Assembly: GCA_037383845.1 (NCBI GenBank) | Contig: JARRON010000053.1 | Span: 1 to 33,904, forward strand | Length of the DNA: 33,904 nt | Direction of reading: 5' to 3' | Origin: JARRON01 sp037383845 | GTDB lineage: Bacteria; Pseudomonadota; Gammaproteobacteria; Steroidobacterales; XN24 | Part shown: positions 6,836-15,387 of the stretch, one piece after another | Layout of the letters: each line of letters opens with the position of its first letter | How positions within the stretch are numbered: position 1 is the first letter of the stretch | The notes under the pieces: model-generated | What the model was told of the DNA's origin: nothing | The model's input: the letters and a program-made list of their open reading frames with translations, nothing else | Database searches by the model: none | Made by a program: the position numbers and the translations under genes

Positions 6836-8620
6836 GTGAGACAAGCCGCGGACGTATTCATCAGCTACTCGCGCGAGGACAAGGACAAGGTCTCTGCCCT
6901 TGTCGATAAACTGCGCGCGTCGGGCGTCGCCGTGTGGATGGATGTCGGCGGCATCGATGCGGCCACGATGTGGAGCGAGGAGATCGTCAACGCGCTGGAC
7001 AGTGCGAAGGTGCTCCTGCTGATGGTCACGCCTTCAGCGGTAAGCTCGCACAACGTGGCCAAGGAAGTCGTCCTGACGAGCGAGCGCAAGGGCCATATCC
7101 TGCCCGTGCATCTCGAGCCGACCCAGATCCCGGCCGGCCTCAAGTACCAGCTCGCGGGCATCCAGCACATCGAATATTTCGAGGGAGACCCGGACGAAAA
7201 CCTGCGGGTCATCCTGCGATCGCTGGAGCGAATCGGCGTGGCGCTCGAGAAGCCCAGCACGACAGCCGGGCAGGAGCCGGACTCGGCCCGAGCGGACCCT
7301 GAGGCCGCGTCGCCCCCGGCGGATCACTCAATCGAGCCGGGCGCACTGGCCGTGCTGCCGTTTCACAACATCAGCCCCGACGAGGAAACCGACTATTTCA
7401 GCGACGGCCTGACGGAAGAGCTGATTGCCCGGCTATCGCTCGTCAACGAGATCGACCTCATCTCGCGATGGGCGTCCGTGAATTACAAGGGTGCGAAGCA
7501 GGACATCCGCGTCATCGGCAAGGAACTCGGCGCGCGCTACGTGGTGGGCGGCAGCGTGCGGCGCTTTCGCGACTCGGTGCGCATCACCGTTCAGCTCGTG
7601 GACGCGGCGACCAACCGGCAGCTCTGGGGCAACACCTACAAGGGCAAGCTGGACGACATCTTCGACATCCAGGAGCAGGTTGCCAAGCAGATCGTCGAGG
7701 CGCTGAAACTGCAGCTGAGCTTCTCCGAGAAAGTCTCGCTGACCAAGCGGCAGACGGTGAACGCCAACGCCTACGACCTTTACCTGCGAGGCCAGGATTA
7801 TCTCTACCGCCTGACGAAGCGCAGCGTGGAGTACGCGATCCAGCTGTTCGAGAAGGCCATCGAGCTCGACCCCCGCTACGCGGCCGGCTATGCCGCCTGC
7901 TCCAGCGCCTACGGCCAGATGTACCAGTATTTCTCCCGGGAGGAAGCCTATCGGACCCGGGCCCAGGAGCTCAGCTTCAAGGCCCTCATGTACGACAACA
8001 ACCTTCCCGAGGCCTACACCGCCATGGGCCTGTCCTATTTCATCTGGGGCAAGTTCGACGAGGCGGCGGAGTCGAGCCGCAAGGCCATCGAGCTCAACCC
8101 CGATGACTATATCGCCTACTGGACGCTGAACAGGATTCATCTGTCCGTTGGAAACGCCGCGGAAGCCGCCAAGCTGAGCCGCCGGGTCATCGAGCTCAAG
8201 CCGCGCTTCTACGTGGCATATGCCGATCTGCGGATGGCCCTGCAGGCTCTGGGCGAGACTGAGGAGGCCGATTCCCTGGCCTTCAAAATTGCCGACGAGG
8301 TCCTGCCGACGTATTTGCTGCAGAACCCCGACGACTCCCGCGCCCGGATGTTCTACGCGATCACGCTGGCGGAGCTGGACCGACGGGACGAGGCTGTCCG
8401 GGAAGGCACGACCGCCCTCGAGATGAGTCCCGGCGACTCGGTGATGCTTTATAACGGCGCCTGCCTGTATGCCCAGCTCGGTGAAATCCGGAAGGCCGTC
8501 GACACGCTCCGCCAGGCCATCGCCGGGGGAACAGAGAATTCAGGCTGGATGAAGAACGATCCGGACCTGGACCCACTGCGCGAGGATCCGGAGTTCATCA
8601 AGCTGACCGGAGGTTTATAG
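6836..8620 (+). CDS. TIR/TolB-like/TPR protein (paralogue 2)
   Basis: A 594-residue protein with no signal peptide or membrane helix, so probably cytoplasmic. Residues 5-135 form a TIR domain: DVFISYSRED opens it, VAVWMD follows, and SAVSSHNVAKEV places Glu77 where catalytic TIR NADases have their glutamate. A TolB-like domain starts near 172 (LAVLPFHNISPD) with YFSDGLTEEL, GGSVRRFRDSVRITVQLV and LDDIFDIQEQV. About eight TPR-like repeats follow from near 310, and the protein ends with the family motif DPDLDPLREDPEF. The start is a GTG; the TIR box begins only a few residues later, which fixes it. TIR domains in bacteria can cleave NAD or make signalling nucleotides, often in phage defence, and TPRs often sense partners. 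NAD cleavage triggered by the TPR array is my inference. Confidence 0.85.
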   Translation: MRQAADVFISYSREDKDKVSALVDKLRASGVAVWMDVGGIDAATMWSEEIVNALDSAKVLLLMVTPSAVSSHNVAKEVVLTSERKGHILPVHLEPTQIPAGLKYQLAGIQHIEYFEGDPDENLRVILRSLERIGVALEKPSTTAGQEPDSARADPEAASPPADHSIEPGALAVLPFHNISPDEETDYFSDGLTEELIARLSLVNEIDLISRWASVNYKGAKQDIRVIGKELGARYVVGGSVRRFRDSVRITVQLVDAATNRQLWGNTYKGKLDDIFDIQEQVAKQIVEALKLQLSFSEKVSLTKRQTVNANAYDLYLRGQDYLYRLTKRSVEYAIQLFEKAIELDPRYAAGYAACSSAYGQMYQYFSREEAYRTRAQELSFKALMYDNNLPEAYTAMGLSYFIWGKFDEAAESSRKAIELNPDDYIAYWTLNRIHLSVGNAAEAAKLSRRVIELKPRFYVAYADLRMALQALGETEEADSLAFKIADEVLPTYLLQNPDDSRARMFYAITLAELDRRDEAVREGTTALEMSPGDSVMLYNGACLYAQLGEIRKAVDTLRQAIAGGTENSGWMKNDPDLDPLREDPEFIKLTGGL

Positions 8621-8657
8621 CCCGCCCCTCCGTGACCGCGTCAGCGGCATTGGCCCG

Positions 8658-8671
8658 GTACTACGTAGTAC
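8658..8671. promoter_or_regulatory. Perfect 14-base palindrome GTACTACGTAGTAC
   Basis: A flawless 14-base dyad 38 bases after the stop of the TIR gene and about 670 bases before the receptor. Its length and symmetry are typical of dimeric regulator sites, including those of LuxR-type HTH proteins; one such regulator is encoded at 24258. It has no T-run and no loop, so it is unlikely to be a terminator. Which regulator binds is not known. Confidence 0.4.
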
Positions 8672-8936
8672 GCCGTTGACTGAATGCGGCGATCCCCGGC
8701 AGGCCGGGCAGCCCTCGTCCGTGGCCCCGGACGCTGGTTCCCCGCCCGGCCCGAACCCCCGAAGTATTTTCACGCGTTTGCCTAGAGTCAGCACTCTGCG
8801 CGTGGCTGGAAGCCGTTTTTTACAGCCTGGACTCCGCGGAACAGGACCCGAGGAGCAAGTCCCGCGCATCCCGGCGAGTAATCCTGGCGGCTCCGCGCCA
8901 GCATGTTCAAGGGGTTGAAGCTTTATGCCGGGAGGC

Positions 8937-8956
8937 CAGGGGATTGGAATCCCCTG
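8937..8956. promoter_or_regulatory. Perfect inverted repeat CAGGGGATT-GG-AATCCCCTG
   Basis: Nine-base arms with a two-base centre, about 385 bases upstream of the receptor start. It is too tight a loop for an RNA hairpin unless the stem opens, so a DNA operator is the simpler reading. The half AGGGGATT also occurs in the palindrome at 27099-27111 before the metalloprotease operon, which could mean a shared regulator. Confidence 0.35.
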
Positions 8957-8999
8957 CGTGAGGGTATGGCAGCAAGGCACCCCCACCAGAGTTTTCTAC

Positions 9000-9026
9000 G
9001 GACGGCGGCACCCTAAATCGCCGTCC
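9000..9026. promoter_or_regulatory. Hairpin with eight-base perfect stem
   Basis: GGACGGCG and CGCCGTCC flank an 11-base loop with an AT-rich end. It lies over 300 bases before the receptor and has no T-run. It could be an element of the receptor leader RNA or an operator. Confidence 0.3.
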
Positions 9027-9339
9027 CCGGGGCCCTGATCAAGACCTCAGAACCCCTCGAGACTTTCATTGGAAATGCTCCGGCCAGCGGGGGAAGAGTC
9101 AGCAGCAATGTCGATGGCTTCACCCCGGACACGGGCATGACTGCACGCCGCAACATTTCCTGGGCATCGGAACAGTATGTGCAAGGGCGCCCGAGACGTC
9201 GGCGCATCCGCCCCGACTGCGCTGGCAGGACGCCGGTCGAGATCGCCGCGCCTTGCCAAGCCGGGTTCCGCTGTCCTTCGCGACCGTCACTCGGTATAAA
9301 GAGCCCTGCCGCCTGGGCAGGGGACGGGGGAAGGGCCGC

Positions 9340-11592
9340 GTGAAATCGGATCCGCACCGGGGCGCGGTCGCCGTCGCCGTCGGCCTGCTTTTCGCGACCA
9401 CCGGCGTCGCTGACGATGCGCCATCGGAACCGCGCGTCCTCGAGAACGTCGTCGTATCGGCCCAGAAGCGGGGCGACGAGAACCTCCAGGACGTGGCCAT
9501 GAGCGCGACGGTGATTTCCAGCGAGACCATCGACCGTCAGCAGCTGGTGGGCATGGACGATTACCTGCGCACGATCCCGGGCGTGACCTACCAGGAATAC
9601 GGCGCCGGGCGCTCCACCATTGTGATTCGCGGCGTCTCAGCCGACCCGCAGGAGAGCGTCCAGACCACAGGCACCTACATCAACGAGATCCCGCTCACGG
9701 GGCTGGGCGATTTCGGCATCAGCAGCCCGGAGCTGAAACTCATCGACGTGGAGCGTATCGAGATCCTCCGCGGCCCCCAGGGAACCCTGTACGGGTCGAG
9801 CTCGGTCGGCGGCACGGTGCGGATCATCACCCGGCAGCCGCGCCTGGATGCGTTCGGCGGCAGCGTCGCTGCGTCGCTGTCGTCCACCGGCAACCCGGGC
9901 GGGACGAACTACCACGGCGAGGGCGTCGTCAATATCCCGGTGGTAGAGGACGTCTTCGCCGTCAGGGCCGTAGGCTACAGGTTCGAGGACAGCGGCTACT
10001 ACCGCAACGTCGCCGCCACGGACCCGGTCAAGTCGGCCGGCGCCGAGCGCACGGGTGCGCTGGCGCTGAACCGCGACGACGTCGGCAGTGCCACCTTCAG
10101 CGGCGGTCGCCTGGCCGCGCGATGGGCGCCTGCCGACAGACTCACTGTCGACGTCATGGTGCTGGGCCAGCGCATCGAACAGGAAGGCAACCCCTACGCA
10201 GACCTGCGGCTGGGCGACTTCGAGCAGGCCCGCTACTCCCGGGTCAGTACCGGCAGAAGCGAATACACCGAAGACGATCTCGGCGTATGGAACCTGCTGG
10301 TCAACTACGATGCCGGCCCGATCGCGCTGGTGTCGTCCACGTCCTGGACTGACTACCAGAATACGCAGGACTGGGACGTCGGCCAGTTCTGGACCTTCCT
10401 CTACGAAGACGACGCGCCGATCTTCATCAGGAACGACACGGACTCGGACAGTTTCGTGCAGGAAATCCGCCTGACGTCCCGGTGGAACCGCCCGGTCAAT
10501 TTCCTGGCGGGCCTGTACTACGAGGATATCGACCAGACAGGCCACCAGATCGTGGAGTGGGACGGGGATCCGGCGGCAGATCCCTTCGCCGGCGACCTGA
10601 TGTTCGACGGCAGGTTCCGGTCCCAGGAGGAGCAGCGGGCATTCTTCGGCGAGGTGTCCTGGGACATCGGCCTTGCGTGGGTGGCGACCGCAGGCGCCCG
10701 TCGGTTCAGTTACGAGACCGACTTCTCCGAGATGGCCGACGGCTTCGTCGTGGGAGGAAGCTACGAGAACCGCATCGACTCCAAAGAGACGGGAGAGAAC
10801 TACAAGTTCAATCTCTCCTACATGCCGGCGGACGGATCGCTGTTCTACGCGCAGTGGTCCCAGGGCTTCAACCCGGGCTACCCGGTGTCCGAAATCCCGG
10901 GCGACTGTGACCAGGACGGTGACGGCCTGGTCGACGGGATCGGGCTGCCAGCGCCCGACCAGATCCTCGCCGACACGCTGGACAGCTACGAGCTCGGCAC
11001 CACACTCAGCCTGGCCGACGGCCGGGTCGTCGTCCGTGGCGCGGCCTACTACAACGAGTGGAACGACATACCGATCCTGCTGGTCGCCGACTGCGCGGTG
11101 GGCTTCCCGTTCAACGCCGGCGAGGCCATGACGGCGGGCGTGGAACTCGAGGGCAGCGCGCAGCTCGGCACCCGGTGGCGCCTGGACTTCGGGTTCGGCT
11201 ACACCAAAGCCGAGCTGACCGCCGACGCCCCGGGGCTGGGGATGGACGGCGATCGCCTGCCGGGCACGCCCGAGTACACGGGAACCCTGGGGCTGCAGTT
11301 CGACACGTTCGTCAGCGGCTACGACGCATGGGCGCGCGGCGACCTCGCCTATGTCGGCGGGTTCTACAACAACCTCCAGGAACAGGGCCCGGAGATCGGC
11401 GACTACACCACCTTGAACGTGTCTGCCGGCATGCGGCTGCAGGACTGGGAACTCCAGGTGTTCATGCACAACGTCGGCGATTCCGACGGCGCGACCTGGA
11501 TATACCGCTTCGAGGAGTATCCCTCCGCTTTCCGGCTGCGGCCCCGCACCGCCGGCGTCAAGGTGCGCTATTACTTCGGCTCCGCGCGCTGA
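9340..11592 (+). CDS. TonB-dependent outer-membrane receptor
   Basis: A 750-residue outer-membrane transporter. The GTG at 9340 follows a GGGGGAAGGG ribosome binding site and starts a signal peptide of about 24 residues ending near GVADD; the upstream in-frame ATG would add unrelated residues. A TonB-box-like ENVVVSAQKR is followed by the plug domain (QDVAMSATVIS, IVIRGV, VERIEILRGPQGTLYGSSSV with GGTVRIITRQP) and a beta-barrel ending in GVKVRYYFGSAR. The plug and QGTLYG block are of the type common in sphingomonad and marine gammaproteobacterial receptors. An outer loop near GDCDQDGDGLVDG resembles a calcium-binding DxDxDG loop, and a second cysteine (VADC) occurs in a later loop. The ligand is unknown. 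It converges on the 7TM gene with only six bases between the stops. Confidence 0.93.
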   Translation: MKSDPHRGAVAVAVGLLFATTGVADDAPSEPRVLENVVVSAQKRGDENLQDVAMSATVISSETIDRQQLVGMDDYLRTIPGVTYQEYGAGRSTIVIRGVSADPQESVQTTGTYINEIPLTGLGDFGISSPELKLIDVERIEILRGPQGTLYGSSSVGGTVRIITRQPRLDAFGGSVAASLSSTGNPGGTNYHGEGVVNIPVVEDVFAVRAVGYRFEDSGYYRNVAATDPVKSAGAERTGALALNRDDVGSATFSGGRLAARWAPADRLTVDVMVLGQRIEQEGNPYADLRLGDFEQARYSRVSTGRSEYTEDDLGVWNLLVNYDAGPIALVSSTSWTDYQNTQDWDVGQFWTFLYEDDAPIFIRNDTDSDSFVQEIRLTSRWNRPVNFLAGLYYEDIDQTGHQIVEWDGDPAADPFAGDLMFDGRFRSQEEQRAFFGEVSWDIGLAWVATAGARRFSYETDFSEMADGFVVGGSYENRIDSKETGENYKFNLSYMPADGSLFYAQWSQGFNPGYPVSEIPGDCDQDGDGLVDGIGLPAPDQILADTLDSYELGTTLSLADGRVVVRGAAYYNEWNDIPILLVADCAVGFPFNAGEAMTAGVELEGSAQLGTRWRLDFGFGYTKAELTADAPGLGMDGDRLPGTPEYTGTLGLQFDTFVSGYDAWARGDLAYVGGFYNNLQEQGPEIGDYTTLNVSAGMRLQDWELQVFMHNVGDSDGATWIYRFEEYPSAFRLRPRTAGVKVRYYFGSAR

Positions 11593-11598
11593 TCCGGC

Positions 11599-12747
11599 TC
11601 ATCCCGACGGCCGGGCGGCGGCGGTCGCCGCCTCGTCCGCGCGGGACCCCAGCTCCGCCTCGATGGCCTCGGCGTCGGCTTCCGAGACGCCAAGAGAATT
11701 TCGCAGGTGCTCGAGAAGGGCCCGCTCCTTCGCGGAGATGCCCTCCTCCTGCATGGCCTCGGCCACCGCCGACTCGTAGACCTGCAGCTTGCGGAAGGCC
11801 ACGTATTCCGGGGTGTTCGTCGTGTTCGGCATGGCCGCTCCGGCGACCTTCTCGGCGAAGCGCTGCAGCGGCGCAAGGAAGAACACGACCACCGCCGCGG
11901 CCATCAGTCCGCCCCAGTCACCCAGCTCCGCCGACAGGAAGCGGTCGGCGCCTTCGGAGATGACGTACAGGATCGCCACGACGATGCCCGCCAGCGTCGA
12001 CTGCTTGAGGGTCCAGCGCAGCTTGAGGTCGATGTTGAACAGCTGGGTGCGCAGGATCCCGTACGCGATCGTCGGCACATAGAGCAGGGTGCCCAGCCGA
12101 TAGATGACATCCATATAGCCCAGATAGGCCGGCGTCTCCTCTCTCAGGTTCATCCCGCCCCAGACGATCCACGCGCCCACGGCATAGACGAAGAACCAGC
12201 AGATATCCCTGAAGCCGAATGCCAGGGCGAAGACGCCGGCGCGGGTGCGCGCCATGCCGGTCGGGGTCGCCGCCCAGGCGTGTACCGAGGCCACCAGGGC
12301 GAACGCGAAGAGCGACGCCATCATCGCGTACAGCAGCGTGATCCCCACCTGGTAGGGCAGAGATATCACCGAAACGAACAAACCAGCCGAGAACAGGCCG
12401 AGCACGAGACGTGCCCGAGGGCTTGAGAACGGCCGCGTCAGCTTCGTGCGCAGGGACGCCGCAAGAAACGGCGGATACAAGGCGAGCATCGCGCAGTCGA
12501 GTAGCGTATGGGCATGGAAATTAAGCGCATCCCATACCGACCCGACCAGGCGCTCGGCCAGTTCGGGCGGCAGAAAATCGAAGTAAACACCGGAGGTCAG
12601 CAGCGCGAGGCCTTCGACGACGAGGAGTAGCGCAAGCTTCCGGGCCACGCTGCCCGGCAGGCCGGTCCGCAGGAGCGTGACCGCAAGAGCAAAGCACAAC
12701 AGGACGGCGGCCAGCCCGAGAACGCCCGTCGCGGTGACCTGGATCAT
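11599..12747 (-). CDS. 7TM sensor-like membrane protein without kinase domain (copy A)
   Basis: A 382-residue protein with about seven hydrophobic helices in the first 295 residues. The segment YGILRTQLFNIDLKLRWTLK and the following VVVFFLAPLQRFAEKV resemble the last helices of the 7TM input domain found in front of histidine kinases (RLFDID, then PLRRRIQ in those proteins). There is no kinase after it, only a helical tail of about 80 residues (FRKLQVYESAVAEAMQEEG, KERALLEHLRNSLGVSEADA). It may sense a membrane or small-molecule signal and pass it to a partner through the tail. Its ATG at 12747 overlaps the TGA of the neighbouring copy's displaced tail frame as ATGA, so the two were once coupled. 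Function not known. Confidence 0.8.
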   Translation of the reverse strand: MIQVTATGVLGLAAVLLCFALAVTLLRTGLPGSVARKLALLLVVEGLALLTSGVYFDFLPPELAERLVGSVWDALNFHAHTLLDCAMLALYPPFLAASLRTKLTRPFSSPRARLVLGLFSAGLFVSVISLPYQVGITLLYAMMASLFAFALVASVHAWAATPTGMARTRAGVFALAFGFRDICWFFVYAVGAWIVWGGMNLREETPAYLGYMDVIYRLGTLLYVPTIAYGILRTQLFNIDLKLRWTLKQSTLAGIVVAILYVISEGADRFLSAELGDWGGLMAAAVVVFFLAPLQRFAEKVAGAAMPNTTNTPEYVAFRKLQVYESAVAEAMQEEGISAKERALLEHLRNSLGVSEADAEAIEAELGSRADEAATAAARPSG

Positions 12748-12872
12748 CGGGCCATGTCCACCTCGTAGCCCGATCCTGGACGCCGGTTCCTCAACTCGTC
12801 CTCCAGGGCCTTGGCATCAGCCGGCGAGATGTCCAGCGAATCGCGCAACCGGGTCAGCAGCGGGCGGTCGCG
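12744..12872 (-). pseudogene. Frame-displaced C-terminal tail of copy B
   Basis: In a different minus-strand frame from copy B, 42 codons read RDRPLLTRLRDSLDISPADA and then KALEDELRN, ending in TGA. This matches copy A's KERALLEHLRNSLGVSEADA, with AIEAEL after it. The matching tail is not preceded by copy A's NTPEYVAFRKLQVYESAVAE stretch, so that part has been lost. The TGA overlaps copy A's start codon as ATGA, as in a coupled operon. It cannot be translated from copy B without a frameshift. Confidence 0.7.
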
Positions 12873-13783
12873 GCAATGCGTTCCGCGAACCGCTGCAGCG
12901 GCGTGAGGAAGAAGATCACGACCGCGGCAGCCGCCAGGCCTGCGACGTTGCCCAGTTCCTCGGACAGCAACGTGCTCGCCCCTTCCGAGATGAAGAAGAT
13001 GATCGAGATGATGAGTCCCGCCAGCGTGGACTGCTTGATGGTCCAGCGGAGCTTGAGATCGATGTCGAAAAGCCTGGCCTTGAGGATGCCGTAGGCGATG
13101 AGCGGGACGGCCAGGAGCGTGCCGAGCGCATAGACGACTTTCACTATCCAGTAGAGGTCGAATTCCTCCCCGAACGTGTTGGTCGAGATCATCCAGAACG
13201 AGGCGCCGTAGACAAAACCCCAGCAGATGTCCCGGATGCCGAAGGCGATGGCGAACAGCCTGGCGCGCGTCTTTGCGATACCGGGCTCCGCCGTCCGCCA
13301 GGCGTGAATCGACGCCACCAGCGCAAACACGAACACGGCCATGACCGACACGTACAGGACGGCGCTTCCGACGAGGGATTCCCAGATCGCCATGGACACC
13401 ACGGTGCCGGCGGCCATGAGCAGCGCGACGACCGCCAGCGTTATGCGCACGCCCTTGCGCCGGAAGACGCGTGTCAACGGGGTTCTCAGTGCTGCAGCCA
13501 GGAACGGCGGGTACAGCGCGATCATGCCGGCATCGGCGAGATGGTGGGCAACGAAGTTGCCAATCATCAACGGAACGTTCTCGGCGTGGGCGTCCTGCCC
13601 CTGGCCCAGGACGAAGAAGGGAAATCCTGCCGTGAAAAGGGCGAGGCCCTCGATGACGAGCAGCCAGGCCAGCTTGCGCGCCACCGTGCCGGATCCGCCG
13701 ACGCGGAAGAGCACCACGGCCAGGACCCAGCACGACGCGATCGCCGCAAGGCCGACGACCCCGACCCACACAACATTCCCCAT
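12854..13783 (-). CDS. 7TM sensor-like membrane protein, truncated tandem copy B
   Basis: A 309-residue paralogue of the gene downstream. Shared blocks include VARKLA, FRDICW/IRDICW, and LKLRWTLKQSTLAG versus LKLRWTIKQSTLAG. Starting at the ATG at 13783, preceded by GGGGAG at good spacing, it keeps the seven-helix part but stops after FAERIAATARC. The missing tail is still present just downstream in another frame (12744-12872), so a deletion removed about 37 codons relative to copy A and shifted the frame. The truncated membrane domain could still fold. An upstream in-frame start would add 34 unrelated residues and is rejected. Confidence 0.75.
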   Translation of the reverse strand: MGNVVWVGVVGLAAIASCWVLAVVLFRVGGSGTVARKLAWLLVIEGLALFTAGFPFFVLGQGQDAHAENVPLMIGNFVAHHLADAGMIALYPPFLAAALRTPLTRVFRRKGVRITLAVVALLMAAGTVVSMAIWESLVGSAVLYVSVMAVFVFALVASIHAWRTAEPGIAKTRARLFAIAFGIRDICWGFVYGASFWMISTNTFGEEFDLYWIVKVVYALGTLLAVPLIAYGILKARLFDIDLKLRWTIKQSTLAGLIISIIFFISEGASTLLSEELGNVAGLAAAAVVIFFLTPLQRFAERIAATARC

Positions 13784-14028
13784 GCACACTCCCCGGCCGG
13801 GCTGGCCGTCCGCGCAGACCTCTGCTGCGGGCCAGCAGGCAGTATAAACCGCGGTCACGGCACGCGGCGGTTCCGTCCGACGCATCGTGCCCGCCAGGCT
13901 GGCGGTGCTGGTGGACTGCCTCTATGAAGCTTTCCACGGGCTCGTCGTACCCGGCCCGGGCCGCGGGGATAGCCCTGCCCTCGACTTCACCGCCGCGCCC
14001 CATGAGCGTCCGCGGGCAGTCGGGAGTC

Positions 14029-15387
14029 CTAGTCCAGCGGCATCTCGAAATCCGGCGCAAAGGCGATGGGAATGACATACCGCCTGCTCGCCTGCGTGTA
14101 CCGGTCGTCCGGCGGTGCGGCCTGGCCGGCTGCCTGCGGGTTCCAGACCACTTCGATCCGGCGCAGGCCCGGCTCGAGACCGGCCATCGGCACGAGGCCG
14201 ATCAGTCCCCGCATGCCAATGTCGCCCCGCTCCGCGGCCTCGAAACCGGCCATCGGTACGGGCCTGCCATCTATGCTCACGGCCCAGAGCCGGCGCAGGC
14301 AGGCCGTGCGATCCGCTGCTTCCTCGGCGCCGCCGCAGAGCTGATCGAGCACCATGTTGTCGCGCAGCGGCTGGTAGGGCAAGAACAGGCGCGCGAAGCT
14401 GCCGGTCTGGGTGAAGCCTGGCACCCGCGGCCAGCCGCGAAGCCGGTCGTACGGACTGGGCATGTCCTCGTAGTAGGTGCTGCGGAATCCCTCCCCGACC
14501 TGGGTCTCATCAAGATAGGTAAAGGCACCGGAGACCGTGAAATCGCGCCACGCCGCGGCACGCAAATTGCCGACGAAGACCAGGACGACGATGCTCAGGG
14601 TGAGCGCGACCAGGAAGATCACCGGCCGGGTGTTGCTCTGTAGCGTCAGCTGGACGGGCACCACCAGCCGCTGGGGATAGGCAAGCCCGATGACGCGCCT
14701 GAGGAACCGCACGAGGCCGTCAAAGAGCCGGCTTTCACGGAGTCGCGGCACGCGCGACGCAAGCTGGGCGTCCAGCACGTACACCACCAGCGGCAACCCG
14801 AGGAACACGACGAGCAGCACAACGGCACCGACGCCTATGCCCGCGTTCGTCAGGCCAAAGCGGGCGCCGATGACGCCGGACAGCATCAGGGTGCCGATCA
14901 GGATCACGCCGAGCCAGAGGACGCCCAGCGTCAGCATGCTGATGACGGCGAACAGCGACGAGGCGACGCGGTCGGTATTCCGGATGACGGTGTCCAGGTC
15001 CGGCAGCGTGTCCTTGTAGTACTGCCGACTCAGCGGCCCAAGACCCGGCGTCTTGCTCCAGTTGATGCCGCCGGGGAAGACCGTGCGCAGGCCGATCAGA
15101 CCAACCCAGTAGGCCCGTGCCATGAGATGCACCACGAAACAGGCCGCCAGCCCATAGCTCGTACCCGCCAGTAGCGCCGTGCCGGCGTTGGTCGCGATCG
15201 CCAGTGACGTCGACAGGTGCGTGTAGACGTTGGCGACCTTGTCGAACAACCAGCCTGGCAGCGACAGCAACGCAAAGATCGTCAGGCTCGAGATGATCAA
15301 CTCGAGCTCGTCCGTGCGATCCCGGAGCCGGTCCATCGCCTCGGCCTCATCCCCCGAGGGCGTTCCGGATTCCCTGTCTTCCGCCAA
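14029..15387 (-). CDS. Uncharacterised membrane protein with a C-terminal soluble domain
   Basis: A 452-residue protein I do not recognise. It has a charged N-terminus (1-25), then about six hydrophobic segments near 28-46, 57-98 (two), 139-176, 183-209 and 255-277, followed by about 175 residues without helices, probably outside the membrane. That domain includes YYEDMPSPYDRLRGWPRVPG and a late VVWNPQ segment. The start is TTG at 15387, chosen because GGAGGT lies eight bases upstream; a later ATG at residue 18 is the alternative. The gene lies about 245 bases upstream of the 7TM pair on the same strand, and I cannot tell whether they are co-transcribed. Confidence 0.7.
   Translation of the reverse strand: MAEDRESGTPSGDEAEAMDRLRDRTDELELIISSLTIFALLSLPGWLFDKVANVYTHLSTSLAIATNAGTALLAGTSYGLAACFVVHLMARAYWVGLIGLRTVFPGGINWSKTPGLGPLSRQYYKDTLPDLDTVIRNTDRVASSLFAVISMLTLGVLWLGVILIGTLMLSGVIGARFGLTNAGIGVGAVVLLVVFLGLPLVVYVLDAQLASRVPRLRESRLFDGLVRFLRRVIGLAYPQRLVVPVQLTLQSNTRPVIFLVALTLSIVVLVFVGNLRAAAWRDFTVSGAFTYLDETQVGEGFRSTYYEDMPSPYDRLRGWPRVPGFTQTGSFARLFLPYQPLRDNMVLDQLCGGAEEAADRTACLRRLWAVSIDGRPVPMAGFEAAERGDIGMRGLIGLVPMAGLEPGLRRIEVVWNPQAAGQAAPPDDRYTQASRRYVIPIAFAPDFEMPLD

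Larger units (their letters stand above)
8621..9339. other. 720-base intergenic region with several palindromes
   Basis: No gene is supported between the TIR gene and the TonB-dependent receptor. The region holds three perfect inverted repeats, listed separately, and a possible -10 box TATAAA at 9295-9300 with only a weak -35 at 9272-9277. I looked for a cobalamin or thiamine riboswitch because of the receptor downstream and could not find the conserved boxes. Confidence 0.5.

Noticed and set aside
8621..9339. Cobalamin, thiamine or other known riboswitch before the TonB-dependent receptor
   Set aside because: None of the conserved boxes could be found; only palindromes are present.
9253..9339. 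Upstream ATG for the TonB-dependent receptor
   Set aside because: It would put 29 non-signal residues before a proper signal peptide, and the GTG at 9340 has the ribosome binding site.
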